Shown here in pieces: positions 1 through 5,591 of a DNA stretch of 6,581 nucleotides. Under the pieces are notes generated by a model, which searched no databases, was not told where the DNA came from, and was given only the letters and a program-made list of their open reading frames with translations. The stretch covers positions 1 to 6,581 of the forward strand of contig CAJUJZ010000121.1 in NCBI GenBank assembly GCA_910586745.1. The letters are read 5' to 3'. Position numbers and translations under genes: made by a program. Each line of letters starts with the position of its first letter. Position 1 is the first letter of the stretch. This DNA comes from an uncultured Mucispirillum sp. Its GTDB lineage: Bacteria > Chrysiogenota > Deferribacteres > Deferribacterales > Mucispirillaceae.

Positions 1-1
1 A

Positions 2-679
2 AACTATTACAGATGCTACCTTGCTTATGTAAGAGCAAAAGTAACATGCTTTTTAGTTGATGGCAAAGATAAATCATGGGAATTATATGATGAAAAAGTC
101 AATGAAATAAAAAAATTAATAGATATGTCTTTATTTTATGCAAAATCTATGGAGCGTAATAATCTTGTATTTTTTGGATTAATGGGAACTGGCAAGTCAA
201 AAAATGCTGCTGCTTTTGCTAAAAGATTTCCTGCTGCATTATTTGTTTCTGATGCAGTTAGAAAAGAAATGGCAGGCATGAAAATCACTACCCGACAGTA
301 TCTTAACTGGGATACAGGTATATATTCTTTTGAAAATTCTTTAAAATTATATAATGAGCTTGGACGGCTTGCAGAAGAAAAACATAAAACAGGCAGGATG
401 AGTGTTATAGATGCATCTTTTACTAAAAAAGAATATTTGGATGAATATTTAAAGCATAATACTGGAAAAATTACATTTATAGAATTTGATGCACCAAAAG
501 ATGTAATTATGTCAAGGCTTAAAAAAAGAGAAAAATCAACTACTGTTACTGACGGTAGAATAGAAATAGCTGAAAAACAAAGAAACACAGCCAATATGCC
601 AAAAGCTAATTTAAAAATTATTACAACTGGCAATGTAGATGATAATATAGAGGAAATAAAGAAATTTTTAATCAGATGA
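2..679 (+). CDS. C-terminal part of bifunctional aminoglycoside phosphotransferase-like / P-loop kinase protein (5' truncated by window edge)
   Basis: The frame is open to the left edge, so ATG 125 is probably an internal Met and the gene starts outside the window. The first ~40 visible residues (NYYRCYLAYVRAKVTCFLV, then an acidic/lysine helix) resemble the end of an APH-like kinase domain. They lead directly into a P-loop kinase domain: Walker A GLMGTGKS (residues 59-66 of the 225 visible; bases 176-199), SDAVRK (D84, R87) in the position of the SDxxRK motif of this kinase group, VIDASF (D137), and a lid-like RLKKREK. This order matches the COG2187/COG0645-type two-domain proteins, usually about 500 residues, annotated as aminoglycoside phosphotransferase/ATP-binding. 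Their physiological substrate is not established and no antibiotic resistance should be inferred. The protein is probably cytosolic. Its stop overlaps the next gene by four bases (ATGA). The kinase fold is secure; the two-domain assignment rests on a short visible piece. Confidence 0.8.
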   Translation, partial: NYYRCYLAYVRAKVTCFLVDGKDKSWELYDEKVNEIKKLIDMSLFYAKSMERNNLVFFGLMGTGKSKNAAAFAKRFPAALFVSDAVRKEMAGMKITTRQYLNWDTGIYSFENSLKLYNELGRLAEEKHKTGRMSVIDASFTKKEYLDEYLKHNTGKITFIEFDAPKDVIMSRLKKREKSTTVTDGRIEIAEKQRNTANMPKANLKIITTGNVDDNIEEIKKFLIR

Positions 680-1680
680 AATCAAACTATACAATAAGAA
701 AGCTTAATTCTCCATTTGATGACAGCGGTATATTTTTTAGAAATGTATATATGAAAAAAGCAATGCTTTTTGACTGTGGAAGGCTTGGAAATATTGATAA
801 TTCAGAAATAAATGATATTTCCCATGTATTTATAAGCCATACTCACATAGATCATTTCAGCGGGTTTGACAGGTTTTTAAGAACGGCTTTGCTTTCTGGC
901 AACACTTTTACTTTCTTTGGTCCAGTTGGGTTTATTAATAATATGAAAGGAAAACTGGCAGGCTATACATGGAATTTAATATATGATTATGATATTACTT
1001 TTGCAGCTATTGAACTTTCAGAGCATGGTATGAAAGGTGCAGAATTTGCTGCAAAAAATGGCTTTAAGGAAGAAAACTTTACCGTTAATAATAGTCATCT
1101 TATATTAAATGATAATTTTTATTTAGAATATGAATTTTTTGACCATGGTATAACATCTTTAGGTTACAGAGTAAAAGAGCCAAAGCGTATATCTATTAAT
1201 AAAGATAAGATGAAAGAATATGGCTTTAAAAATGGTCCATGGGTTAAATTATTAAAAGAAGCTCTATTAAATAACAGGAGTAATGATATAATAAATGTTG
1301 ATACAGTTTCAGGCAGTAAGCAGTATTATCTTAATGAATTAGCAGAAAAACTTGCTGAATATCCTGTATGTCAGGATATTACATATATTACAGATATAGC
1401 ACCAAGCTTTTCTAATTATAAAAAGGCAGTAAAGCTTGCAAAAGACAGCCATATATTATTAATAGAGTCTGTTTTTATGAATAATGATGTAATACATGCA
1501 ATAGAAAAAAAACATTTATCAATAGGGGTATCAAAGGCAATATATAAAAACTCAAATACAAAGTATGTATCATTTGGTCATTTTGCACCAAAATATGATA
1601 GAATGAGAGATATATTTTTTAATGAATTATATGCTGATTTAGATATGGATAAAATAATAAAATTAGAATTAAACAGGTGA
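676..1680 (+). CDS. RNase Z-like metallo-beta-lactamase-fold hydrolase
   Basis: A 334-residue MBL-fold metal hydrolase with the whole RNase Z motif series: HTHIDH at 55-60 (two-zinc site), DH at 156-157 followed by SLGYR (the 'H..xSLGYR' region), D240 in ITDIAPS, ESVF at 264-267 (in place of the usual HEATF), H280 in KKHLS, and the terminal HFAPKY at 302-307 (in place of HFSPRY). RNase Z enzymes cut the 3' trailer of tRNA precursors, but this copy is divergent. The N-terminal glycine-rich loop (FLGTG-type) is replaced by LNSPFDDSG, and there is a long insert between residues 85 and 155 containing KLAGYTWNL. It may therefore be a related phosphodiesterase rather than the housekeeping tRNase. 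The start is ATG 676, inside the previous stop (ATGA). No Shine-Dalgarno sits at the right distance, so translational coupling is likely. Fold secure; substrate uncertain. Confidence 0.85.
   Translation: MKSNYTIRKLNSPFDDSGIFFRNVYMKKAMLFDCGRLGNIDNSEINDISHVFISHTHIDHFSGFDRFLRTALLSGNTFTFFGPVGFINNMKGKLAGYTWNLIYDYDITFAAIELSEHGMKGAEFAAKNGFKEENFTVNNSHLILNDNFYLEYEFFDHGITSLGYRVKEPKRISINKDKMKEYGFKNGPWVKLLKEALLNNRSNDIINVDTVSGSKQYYLNELAEKLAEYPVCQDITYITDIAPSFSNYKKAVKLAKDSHILLIESVFMNNDVIHAIEKKHLSIGVSKAIYKNSNTKYVSFGHFAPKYDRMRDIFFNELYADLDMDKIIKLELNR
1675..1680 (+). promoter_or_regulatory. Ribosome binding site (AGGTGA) that fixes a TTG start
   Basis: AGGTGA lies four bases before TTG 1685 and contains the TGA stop of the preceding gene. 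No in-frame ATG exists before the catalytic region of the next protein, so this site supports TTG as its start codon. Confidence 0.65.
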
Positions 1681-1684
1681 AAAA

Positions 1685-2494
1685 TTGCTGCATCCATTTA
1701 ATAAAATAGAAAAAACGGCAGAAGAAATTTATGAGTTTGATTTGTTAAAAGCTGAAAGTGCTGGCACAATTGGTGTTGGTAATAAACCATATTTGAGCAG
1801 ACATTCAGATAAAGGTGTACTTTTAATCCATGGATTTGCAGCAGCTCCAGATGAACTGCTTCCACTTGCTTATGAACTTGAAAAATATGATATCAGTGTA
1901 TATGTAGTAAGAGTTGCAGGACATGGATGCTCACTTGATAATTTTTATAAAACTACTTATTTAGACTGGTATGACAGTATTTCTACAGGATATAATGCTC
2001 TTGCATCATTCTGTTCAAAAATATGTATTGTGGGGCAGTCTAATGGTGGTTTATTAGCAACAGCTGCAGCAAAATTTAATAAATGCGACTGCCTTGTACT
2101 TTTAGCACCTGCTTATAAAGTAAATATTCCTGGTTTCTTTCTTATAAAATATATAAGAAAAATTATAAAAAATATACCAAGGCATTTAAAAGAAATAGAA
2201 TATAATTATCCTGTTTTTCCAACTGAACAGACTTATCAGCTTAAACTGCTGCAAGATGAAGTATCAAACTATGTAAAAGATATAAATGTACCAGTTTTAC
2301 TTGCTGTTTCTGAAAAAGATGTATTAATATCACCAAAAGAGGCAGTAAAAACAGTAAATAAAATGTCTTCAAAAGATAAAACAATATATAAATATAATAA
2401 TAAACAATATAATGTAAAACATATTTTAACAGAAAAACATTCAGTGAAAATTATTGGCGATATTGCAGAATGGGTAAAGGAGAAATTAGTATAA
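1685..2494 (+). CDS. Alpha/beta hydrolase (esterase / monoacylglycerol lipase type)
   Basis: A 269-residue serine hydrolase. Visible landmarks are the oxyanion-hole strand LLIHGFAAAP (HGF at 49-51), a second loop RVAGHG, the nucleophile elbow GQSNGG with Ser119, Asp212 in VSEKDVLISP, and His252 in TEKHSV, giving a complete Ser-Asp-His triad. A lysine-rich cap insert at about residues 145-185 lies between nucleophile and acid, as in carboxylesterase Est30 and monoacylglycerol lipases. There is no signal peptide, so it should be cytosolic, possibly touching the membrane through the basic, hydrophobic cap. The likely reaction is hydrolysis of a carboxylic ester or acylglycerol; the substrate is unknown. 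The start is TTG 1685, chosen because of AGGTGA just upstream and the lack of any suitable ATG. It lies four bases after the upstream gene, and its TAA overlaps the proC ATG by one base. Confidence 0.88.
   Translation: MLHPFNKIEKTAEEIYEFDLLKAESAGTIGVGNKPYLSRHSDKGVLLIHGFAAAPDELLPLAYELEKYDISVYVVRVAGHGCSLDNFYKTTYLDWYDSISTGYNALASFCSKICIVGQSNGGLLATAAAKFNKCDCLVLLAPAYKVNIPGFFLIKYIRKIIKNIPRHLKEIEYNYPVFPTEQTYQLKLLQDEVSNYVKDINVPVLLAVSEKDVLISPKEAVKTVNKMSSKDKTIYKYNNKQYNVKHILTEKHSVKIIGDIAEWVKEKLV
2477..2482 (+). promoter_or_regulatory. Ribosome binding site (AAGGAG) for proC
   Basis: AAGGAG ends 11 bases before ATG 2494, inside the end of the hydrolase gene. It favours ATG 2494 over the in-frame ATG 2470, which lies upstream of this site and has none of its own. 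Confidence 0.55.
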
Positions 2495-3285
2495 TGTTAG
2501 GAATAATAGGGGCGGGCAATATGGCAGAAGCCATGATTGCTGGTATTTTAAAATCAAAAACATTAGATAATAAGGGTATAATTGTATCAAATTATAATAA
2601 AAGTAAGGCTGAAAAATTATCATCAAAATATGGTGTTTCTGCTGCAGAGAATATAGAGGTAATTAAAAACAGCAGTATTATTCTGCTTGCAGTTAAGCCT
2701 TATGCTTTAATTAATACTTTAGAGCTGTATCAAAATGAACTTGCTGATAAAGTTATAGTTTCAGTTGCTGCAGGAATAAGTATTAGTGATATGGAAAATA
2801 TTAATACAAGACTTAAAATAATAAGAACTATGCCAAATACACCTGTTCAGATATGCGAAGGTGTTTTAGCCTATGTATATGGTTCAAATATTGCAGAAAA
2901 TGATAAAACTCTTTTTAAATCTATTTTTTATAAGTTAGGTATGTTTATAGAGATTGATGAAAGTAAAATTGATGCAGTATCATCATTAACAGGCTGTTCA
3001 CCAGCATATATATACCAGATAATAGAAGCTATGAGTGATGCAGGTGTTAAGATGGGACTTCCACGAGAACTTGCTATATCATTATCTGCAATGGCAGTGC
3101 AAGGCTCTGGTGGAATGGTATATAATACAGGAACTCATCCAGCTGTTTTAAAAGATAAAGTTACATCACCAGCAGGCTCTACAATAGAAGGACTGGCAGA
3201 ATTAGAATCAAAAGGTATGAGAGGTGCAGTTATTTCTGCATTATATAAAGCATACGAAAAAACATTAATATTTTCAAAAAAGTGA
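2494..3285 (+). CDS. proC: Pyrroline-5-carboxylate reductase
   Basis: Last step of proline synthesis: reduces 1-pyrroline-5-carboxylate to L-proline with NAD(P)H in the cytosol. The 263-residue product matches the usual length (about 270). The N-terminal Rossmann motif GIIGAGNM spans residues 3-10, followed by the LLAVKP strand (64-69), VSVAAG (90-95), RTMPNTP (111-117), and the C-terminal dimer/substrate region SSLTGCSPAY (163-172). The P5CR family signature around HPAVLKDKVTSPAGSTIEG (216-234) is also present. ATG 2494 puts the dinucleotide loop at the very N terminus, as in known ProC proteins. The in-frame ATG 2470 would add eight residues (MGKGEISI) that merely translate the ribosome binding site. 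It overlaps the hydrolase stop by one base (TAATG), so it is co-translated with an unrelated upstream gene. Confidence 0.97.
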   Translation: MLGIIGAGNMAEAMIAGILKSKTLDNKGIIVSNYNKSKAEKLSSKYGVSAAENIEVIKNSSIILLAVKPYALINTLELYQNELADKVIVSVAAGISISDMENINTRLKIIRTMPNTPVQICEGVLAYVYGSNIAENDKTLFKSIFYKLGMFIEIDESKIDAVSSLTGCSPAYIYQIIEAMSDAGVKMGLPRELAISLSAMAVQGSGGMVYNTGTHPAVLKDKVTSPAGSTIEGLAELESKGMRGAVISALYKAYEKTLIFSKK

Positions 3286-3287
3286 GG
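3284..3287 (+). promoter_or_regulatory. Ribosome binding site (GAGG) for the DN-repeat protein
   Basis: GAGG, within GTGAGGCGG, overlaps the proC stop codon and lies ten bases before ATG 3298. It supports translation of the small downstream gene. Confidence 0.5.
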
Positions 3288-3297
3288 CGGATAATTT

Positions 3298-3723
3298 ATG
3301 AAAAATATAGTATCTACAATAATAGTTTTTGGCTTATTTTTTATTTTAATAGTTGTTGGAGCATTTATATTTGATAAATTTAATGGATTTGGTTTAATAG
3401 ATAATGTAGACAGCTCTCTTAACAGCGGCATAAAAAAAGTTCTTGAAAGTGAAGATGAAAATATTGCTAACAGTAAAGCTGCTGAAAAAGAAAAAAATAC
3501 AGTAGAGAACATTTATATTAAAGATAATATGTCAGATAATACAGGTGATAACAGCAGTGATAATTTATCAGTAACTTTTAGTGATAATATGTCTAATATT
3601 GATAATAAGTCAGATAATACTGTTGATAATATAACAATGGATAATGAACGAATATTAAATGATAATCAAATACTAGATAATAATACACCGTCTGATACTA
3701 CATCAGACGGAATGTCTATTTAA
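3298..3723 (+). CDS. Small membrane-anchored protein with Asp-Asn repeat tail, unknown function
   Basis: A 141-residue protein that I do not recognise. Residues 4-25 form one strongly hydrophobic segment (IVSTIIVFGLFF and on), an uncleaved signal anchor or signal peptide without a lipobox cysteine. A short charged stretch (about 45-72, KKVLESEDEN, AAEKEKN) follows. From about residue 75 to the end the protein is low-complexity, with eleven DN pairs mostly as SDN/xDN. The tail is acidic, probably disordered, and likely outside the cytoplasmic membrane. No enzymatic motif is visible. The start is supported by GAGG upstream and by the hydrophobic segment directly after the Met. It lies 12 bases after proC, as the last gene of the plus-strand run. 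Its TAA shares a TTAA palindrome with the stop of the convergent gene. That it is a gene is likely; any role is open. Confidence 0.75.
   Translation: MKNIVSTIIVFGLFFILIVVGAFIFDKFNGFGLIDNVDSSLNSGIKKVLESEDENIANSKAAEKEKNTVENIYIKDNMSDNTGDNSSDNLSVTFSDNMSNIDNKSDNTVDNITMDNERILNDNQILDNNTPSDTTSDGMSI
3523..3681 (+). repeat. Degenerate 12-bp coding repeat built on GATAAT
   Basis: GATAAT occurs ten times and GATAAC once, all in the reading frame, beginning at 3523, 3535, 3547, 3559, 3583, 3601, 3613, 3625, 3640, 3661 and 3676. Spacings are 12 bases in five cases and 15, 18, 21 or 24 otherwise, giving a tetrapeptide-like xxDN rhythm. The units between are diverged. The pattern suggests old tandem expansion rather than a recent one. 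Confidence 0.75.
3688..3710. terminator. Perfect inverted repeat at the convergent gene ends, possible bidirectional terminator
   Basis: The arms CCGTCTGAT (3688-3696) and ATCAGACGG (3702-3710) are exact reverse complements around a 5-base loop ACTAC. This 9-bp stem is unusually GC-rich for the region and encodes PSD..SDG near the C terminus of the plus-strand gene. Neither side has a classic uridine run immediately after the stem: the plus strand has TTTTTT only at 3724-3729, 13 bases away, and the minus strand has TGTATTATTATC. Its position between convergent genes is what favours a terminator role. Confidence 0.45.
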
Positions 3724-4433
3724 TTTTTTAAAATTGTGTACGATAGTTCATCATTAGGATAGAAGAATTTATAAATCAATGTAATAGTAAGCCATGTAAA
3801 AAAGAATGCAAATACCACATCTGTAAAAAAATGCCTTCCTTGAAAAATCCTTACAAGGCCAACTAATGCACCAAAAAGAAAGCCAGAAGTACATATAATA
3901 TGCCTTAATCTTTTTCTAAAAAGAAGCCCTATGGTCATGAATGTAAATGCAAAAGATGCATGACCTGAAACAAATGAGCAGTTTTTATCACACTGGTCTG
4001 ATATTATAAAAGGTGGCTGAAAAACTGCTGTGCCGCCATATTCTGTAATATGAGATGGGCGAGGTCTTCCTACATGGTCTTTTAATATACTGTTTACAAC
4101 AATGCCTGGTGCCATAATAACTACAACAATAAAAAATATAATTGCTTTTCTTGGCAGCCCGAATGGTTTAATATTTTTAAAGACATTTAAAAACAGCATA
4201 ATAAGAAGCAGAATAATGACTGCAATAGTTAAATAGTATGCTCCTTCATATATGATAAGTCCAAAAGTATTATTTGCAAGATAAAAACCATTTTCGTTAT
4301 AAAAAAGATTTGTAATAAGAATATCTATATAAGAGAACTTATATGCAAGTATTCCCAGCACTATAAAAAGTGCTAGAAATACTTTATGTTCTATTATATA
4401 CTCTTTTAATAAGGTAAATATATTTTTAATCAT
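3720..4433 (-). CDS. PAP2-family membrane phosphatase
   Basis: A 237-residue integral membrane protein with all three PAP2 (type 2 phosphatidic acid phosphatase) motifs: K118-x6-R125-P126 (KDHVGRPRP), S156-G157-H158 (CSFVSGHAS, with Val where PSGH has Pro), and R195-x5-H201-x3-D205 (RIFQGRHFFTD). The two His, with Arg/Lys holding the phosphate, form the catalytic site. Hydrophobic segments fall near residues 18-31, 65-83, 97-117, 159-172, 179-197 and 206-224, the usual six-helix layout. Family members remove phosphate from lipids such as phosphatidate, undecaprenyl diphosphate, phosphatidylglycerophosphate or lipid A; the substrate cannot be read from sequence. ATG 4433 is preferred because it lies one base after the leuB stop (TAATATG). 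A start at 4484 would run 50 bases into leuB. No clear ribosome binding site is seen, so coupling to leuB is likely. Confidence 0.92.
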   Translation of the reverse strand: MIKNIFTLLKEYIIEHKVFLALFIVLGILAYKFSYIDILITNLFYNENGFYLANNTFGLIIYEGAYYLTIAVIILLLIMLFLNVFKNIKPFGLPRKAIIFFIVVVIMAPGIVVNSILKDHVGRPRPSHITEYGGTAVFQPPFIISDQCDKNCSFVSGHASFAFTFMTIGLLFRKRLRHIICTSGFLFGALVGLVRIFQGRHFFTDVVFAFFFTWLTITLIYKFFYPNDELSYTILKN

Positions 4434-4434
4434 A

Positions 4435-5514
4435 TTATTTAATTCTGCTGATGATTTCGTTACCCATTTCAGCAGTAGAAACAATTTTTACATCTTTTGA
4501 TTCGCCAGCAATATCACGAGTGCGAATATTTGCAGATAAAGTATCTGCAACAGCATTTTCTATAGCTTTTGCTTCTTTATCAAGTTTAAAGCTGTAACGA
4601 AGCATTAATGCTGCAGAAAGAATTTGTGCAACAGGGTTTGCAATACCTTCCCCTGCAATATCTGGAGCAGAACCACCTATTGGTTCATATAAACCAAATC
4701 CGCTTTCATTAATAGATGCAGATGGCAGCATACCAAGAGAGCCTGAAAGCATAGCTGCCTCATCACTTAATATATCACCAAACATATTTTCTGTTAAGAT
4801 AACATCAAATTGTGCAGGCCAGCGAACAAGCTGCATAGATGCATTGTCAACAAACATATGACTTAATTCAATATCAGAATATTCTTTTTCATGGAGTTCT
4901 GTAACAATTTTTCTCCATAAGATACTTGTCATTAAAACATTTGCTTTATCTACACTGCATACTTTTTTATTACGAAGTCTAGCTGCTTCAAAAGCTTTCA
5001 CAGCAATTCTTTTAATCTCTTCTTCTTTATATGCCATAGTATCAACAGCAGATTTACCGTCTTCTGCAATTTTTTTTGGCTGACCAAAATAAATACCGCC
5101 AGTTAATTCTCTGAAAAATATAATATCTATGCCGTCTTTTACAAGTTCATGTTTAAGTGAGCTTGCATGAGAAAGGCTGGGGAATATTTTAACAGGACGC
5201 AGATTTGCAAATAAATTAAAATGTTTTCTTAAAGGAAGTAATGCTCCTCTTTCTGGCTGTTTTTCTGGTGGCAGACTTTCCCATTTAGGACCGCCTACAG
5301 AGCCAAAAAGCACTGCATCAGAGTTTTCACAAAGTTTGATAGTTTCTTCAGGAAGTGGTGTACCTGTTTTATCATAAGCTATGCCACCAACATATCCATC
5401 TTTAAATTCAAATGTATGATTGTATTTTTTTGCTATAACATTAAGCACTTTAAGTGCTTCTGCCATCACTTCTGGGCCGATACCGTCACCAGATAATACT
5501 GCAACTTTATTCAT
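4435..5514 (-). CDS. leuB: 3-isopropylmalate dehydrogenase
   Basis: Third step of leucine synthesis: oxidises and decarboxylates (2R,3S)-3-isopropylmalate to 2-oxoisocaproate with NAD+, as a cytosolic homodimer. The 359 residues match the family length. Visible landmarks are LSGDGIGPEV (7-16), FGSVGGPKWE (70-79), substrate arginines R96 and R106 in LRKHFNLFANLRP, R135 in RELTGGIYFG with Y142, K190 in SVDKANVL, and the metal aspartates D223, D247 and D251 (VDNASMQL; TENMFGDILSD). The NAD loop GGSAPDIAGEGIANP follows, with D285 typical of NAD+ rather than NADP+ use. LeuB rather than isocitrate or tartrate dehydrogenase is supported by the RELTGGIYFG and GSAPDIAG motifs and the length. ATG 5514 is chosen because GGAGG lies five bases upstream; the TTG at 5526 would translate that site. 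leuC and leuD are not adjacent here. Confidence 0.97.
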   Translation of the reverse strand: MNKVAVLSGDGIGPEVMAEALKVLNVIAKKYNHTFEFKDGYVGGIAYDKTGTPLPEETIKLCENSDAVLFGSVGGPKWESLPPEKQPERGALLPLRKHFNLFANLRPVKIFPSLSHASSLKHELVKDGIDIIFFRELTGGIYFGQPKKIAEDGKSAVDTMAYKEEEIKRIAVKAFEAARLRNKKVCSVDKANVLMTSILWRKIVTELHEKEYSDIELSHMFVDNASMQLVRWPAQFDVILTENMFGDILSDEAAMLSGSLGMLPSASINESGFGLYEPIGGSAPDIAGEGIANPVAQILSAALMLRYSFKLDKEAKAIENAVADTLSANIRTRDIAGESKDVKIVSTAEMGNEIISRIK

Positions 5515-5519
5515 TATTG

Positions 5520-5524
5520 CCTCC
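5520..5524 (-). promoter_or_regulatory. Ribosome binding site (GGAGG) that fixes the leuB start
   Basis: On the minus strand GGAGG is followed by five bases (CAATA) and ATG 5514. This is the strongest Shine-Dalgarno in the window and rules out the upstream TTG 5526 as a start. Confidence 0.85.
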
Positions 5525-5544
5525 AAAAATAATTTAGCAGATTG

Positions 5545-5573
5545 AGTGTATATTATATAAAAATAATTTTCAA
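5545..5573 (-). promoter_or_regulatory. Candidate sigma-70-type promoter for leuB
   Basis: Read on the minus strand, TTGAAA (5573-5568) and TACACT (5550-5545) are separated by 17 bases, in the 77-bp gap between the permease stop and leuB. The -35 matches the consensus at five of six positions and the -10 at four. A transcript from here would have a leader of only about 25 bases, too short for a leucine attenuator or T-box. In such AT-rich DNA chance matches are common, and leuB could also be read through from upstream. Confidence 0.4.
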
Positions 5574-5591
5574 GGTATAATTTACTTAAAT

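Noticed and set aside
136..633. Minus-strand open frame of 165 codons opposite the kinase gene
   Set aside because: It lies fully antisense to a clear P-loop kinase domain, shows no motif, and its hydrophobic composition follows from the opposite strand's codons.
2..679. Antibiotic resistance gene because of the aminoglycoside-phosphotransferase-like domain
   Set aside because: The fusion family carries that name by fold only; no resistance role can be supported, and the relevant domain is mostly outside the window.
1505..1512. Run of eight A in the RNase Z-like gene as a phase-variation switch
   Set aside because: A-runs of this length are expected in such AT-rich coding DNA (GAA AAA AAA), and the frame is intact with the downstream motifs in place.
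2470..2493. Earlier in-frame ATG for proC
   Set aside because: It would translate the AAGGAG ribosome binding site and add eight residues before the Rossmann loop that ProC proteins lack.
3135..3512. Minus-strand open frame of 125 codons across the proC end and the DN-repeat gene
   Set aside because: It is antisense to the P5CR signature and has no recognisable domain or start signal; it is a shadow frame.
4434..4484. Longer PAP2 start at 4484
   Set aside because: It would overlap leuB by 50 bases; ATG 4433 sits one base after the leuB stop and precedes the first hydrophobic segment.
5515..5526. TTG start at 5526 for leuB
   Set aside because: The codons GAG GCA of this extension are the GGAGG ribosome binding site for ATG 5514, and LeuB proteins begin just before the GDGIGPE motif.
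5552..5557. Perfect TATAAT on the minus strand upstream of leuB
   Set aside because: At 17-base spacing the -35 would be TTATAC, which matches poorly; TTGAAA would be only 10 bases away. It could still be an alternative -10, but the evidence is weaker than for the promoter listed.
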